The notes under the pieces: generated by a model
What the model was told of the DNA's origin: nothing
What the model saw: only the letters and a program-made list of their open reading frames with translations
Database searches by the model: none
In this document: piece by piece, positions 14,048-14,106 of the stretch
Layout of the letters: the number at the start of each line of letters is the position of its first letter
Numbering within the stretch: position 1 is the stretch's first letter
Program-made: the position numbers and the translations under genes
DNA from: an uncultured Treponema sp.
GTDB taxonomy: Bacteria > Spirochaetota > Spirochaetia > Treponematales > Treponemataceae
Reading direction: 5' to 3'
NCBI GenBank assembly: GCA_945833725.1
Contig: CAMAFU010000022.1
Coordinates: forward strand, 1-14,106
Length of the DNA stretch: 14,106 nucleotides

Positions 14048-14106
14048 TTAATTAGCCCTAATTTCGAGTTTTGTTTTTTTATATTTTGGGTGGCTTTTTG
14101 CTTTGC
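14048..14106 (-). CDS. possible C-terminal end of an unidentified gene (partial)
   Basis: On the minus strand the frame entering at 14104 reads KAKSHPKYKKTKLEIRAN and stops at TAA (14048-14050), 16 nt before the terminator hairpin. This is the expected place for a gene end. The basic tail would suit a small nucleic-acid-binding or ribosomal protein, but I do not recognise it. Another open frame runs into the hairpin, so the choice of frame rests on spacing. Confidence 0.35.
   Translation of the reverse strand, partial: KAKSHPKYKKTKLEIRAN

Overview
The window looks like a low-GC host-associated spirochaete, most likely a Treponema, possibly a pectin-degrading one. This rests on the base composition, the style of the secreted proteins, the gene content (a family 9 pectate lyase beside Znu, Na/Pi and DTW-domain genes) and general resemblance. 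No rRNA or marker gene is present to fix the species. No transposase, phage gene, CRISPR array or tRNA was seen.

Layout. Positions 1-3890 (+ strand) hold a small secreted beta-rich protein and a 1003-residue multidomain secreted PL9 pectate lyase, each with its own intrinsic terminator. Positions 3891-4204 are a gene-free stretch with a palindromic hairpin and copy 1 of a large structured element. A DTW-domain gene (+, 4205-4885) then meets a convergent block with only 2 bp between stop codons. From there to the right end everything is on the minus strand. In transcription order: the tail of an unseen gene with its terminator, a Na+/phosphate cotransporter, an MsbA-type ABC exporter, znuA-znuC-znuB (zinc uptake), copy 2 of the structured element, then trxB and a secreted GH3 beta-N-acetylhexosaminidase.

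How they work together. The first block degrades pectin outside the cell. The minus-strand block handles phosphate, an unknown exported lipid or drug, and zinc. Gaps of 26-65 nt, one 29-nt overlap and no visible terminator make cotransporter-exporter-znuACB a plausible single operon. trxB and the GH3 gene are 15 nt apart and probably cotranscribed.

Most notable observation. Two gene-free stretches, 3971-4154 (+) and 7655-7802 (-), are copies of one element. They share short conserved blocks, while most helices have different sequences that are still complementary in each copy. This compensatory pattern is what a structured RNA, or a DNA element that folds, would show. In both copies the element lies between the end of one gene and the start-proximal promoter of the next gene on the same strand. 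A second theme is that four apparent transcription-unit starts (the PL9, DTW, trxB and Na/Pi genes) have no Shine-Dalgarno sequence and carry a -10-like hexamer 7-10 nt before ATG, which suggests leaderless mRNAs. Most of the other starts, mainly operon-internal genes, have good Shine-Dalgarno sequences; znuC has only a weak one.
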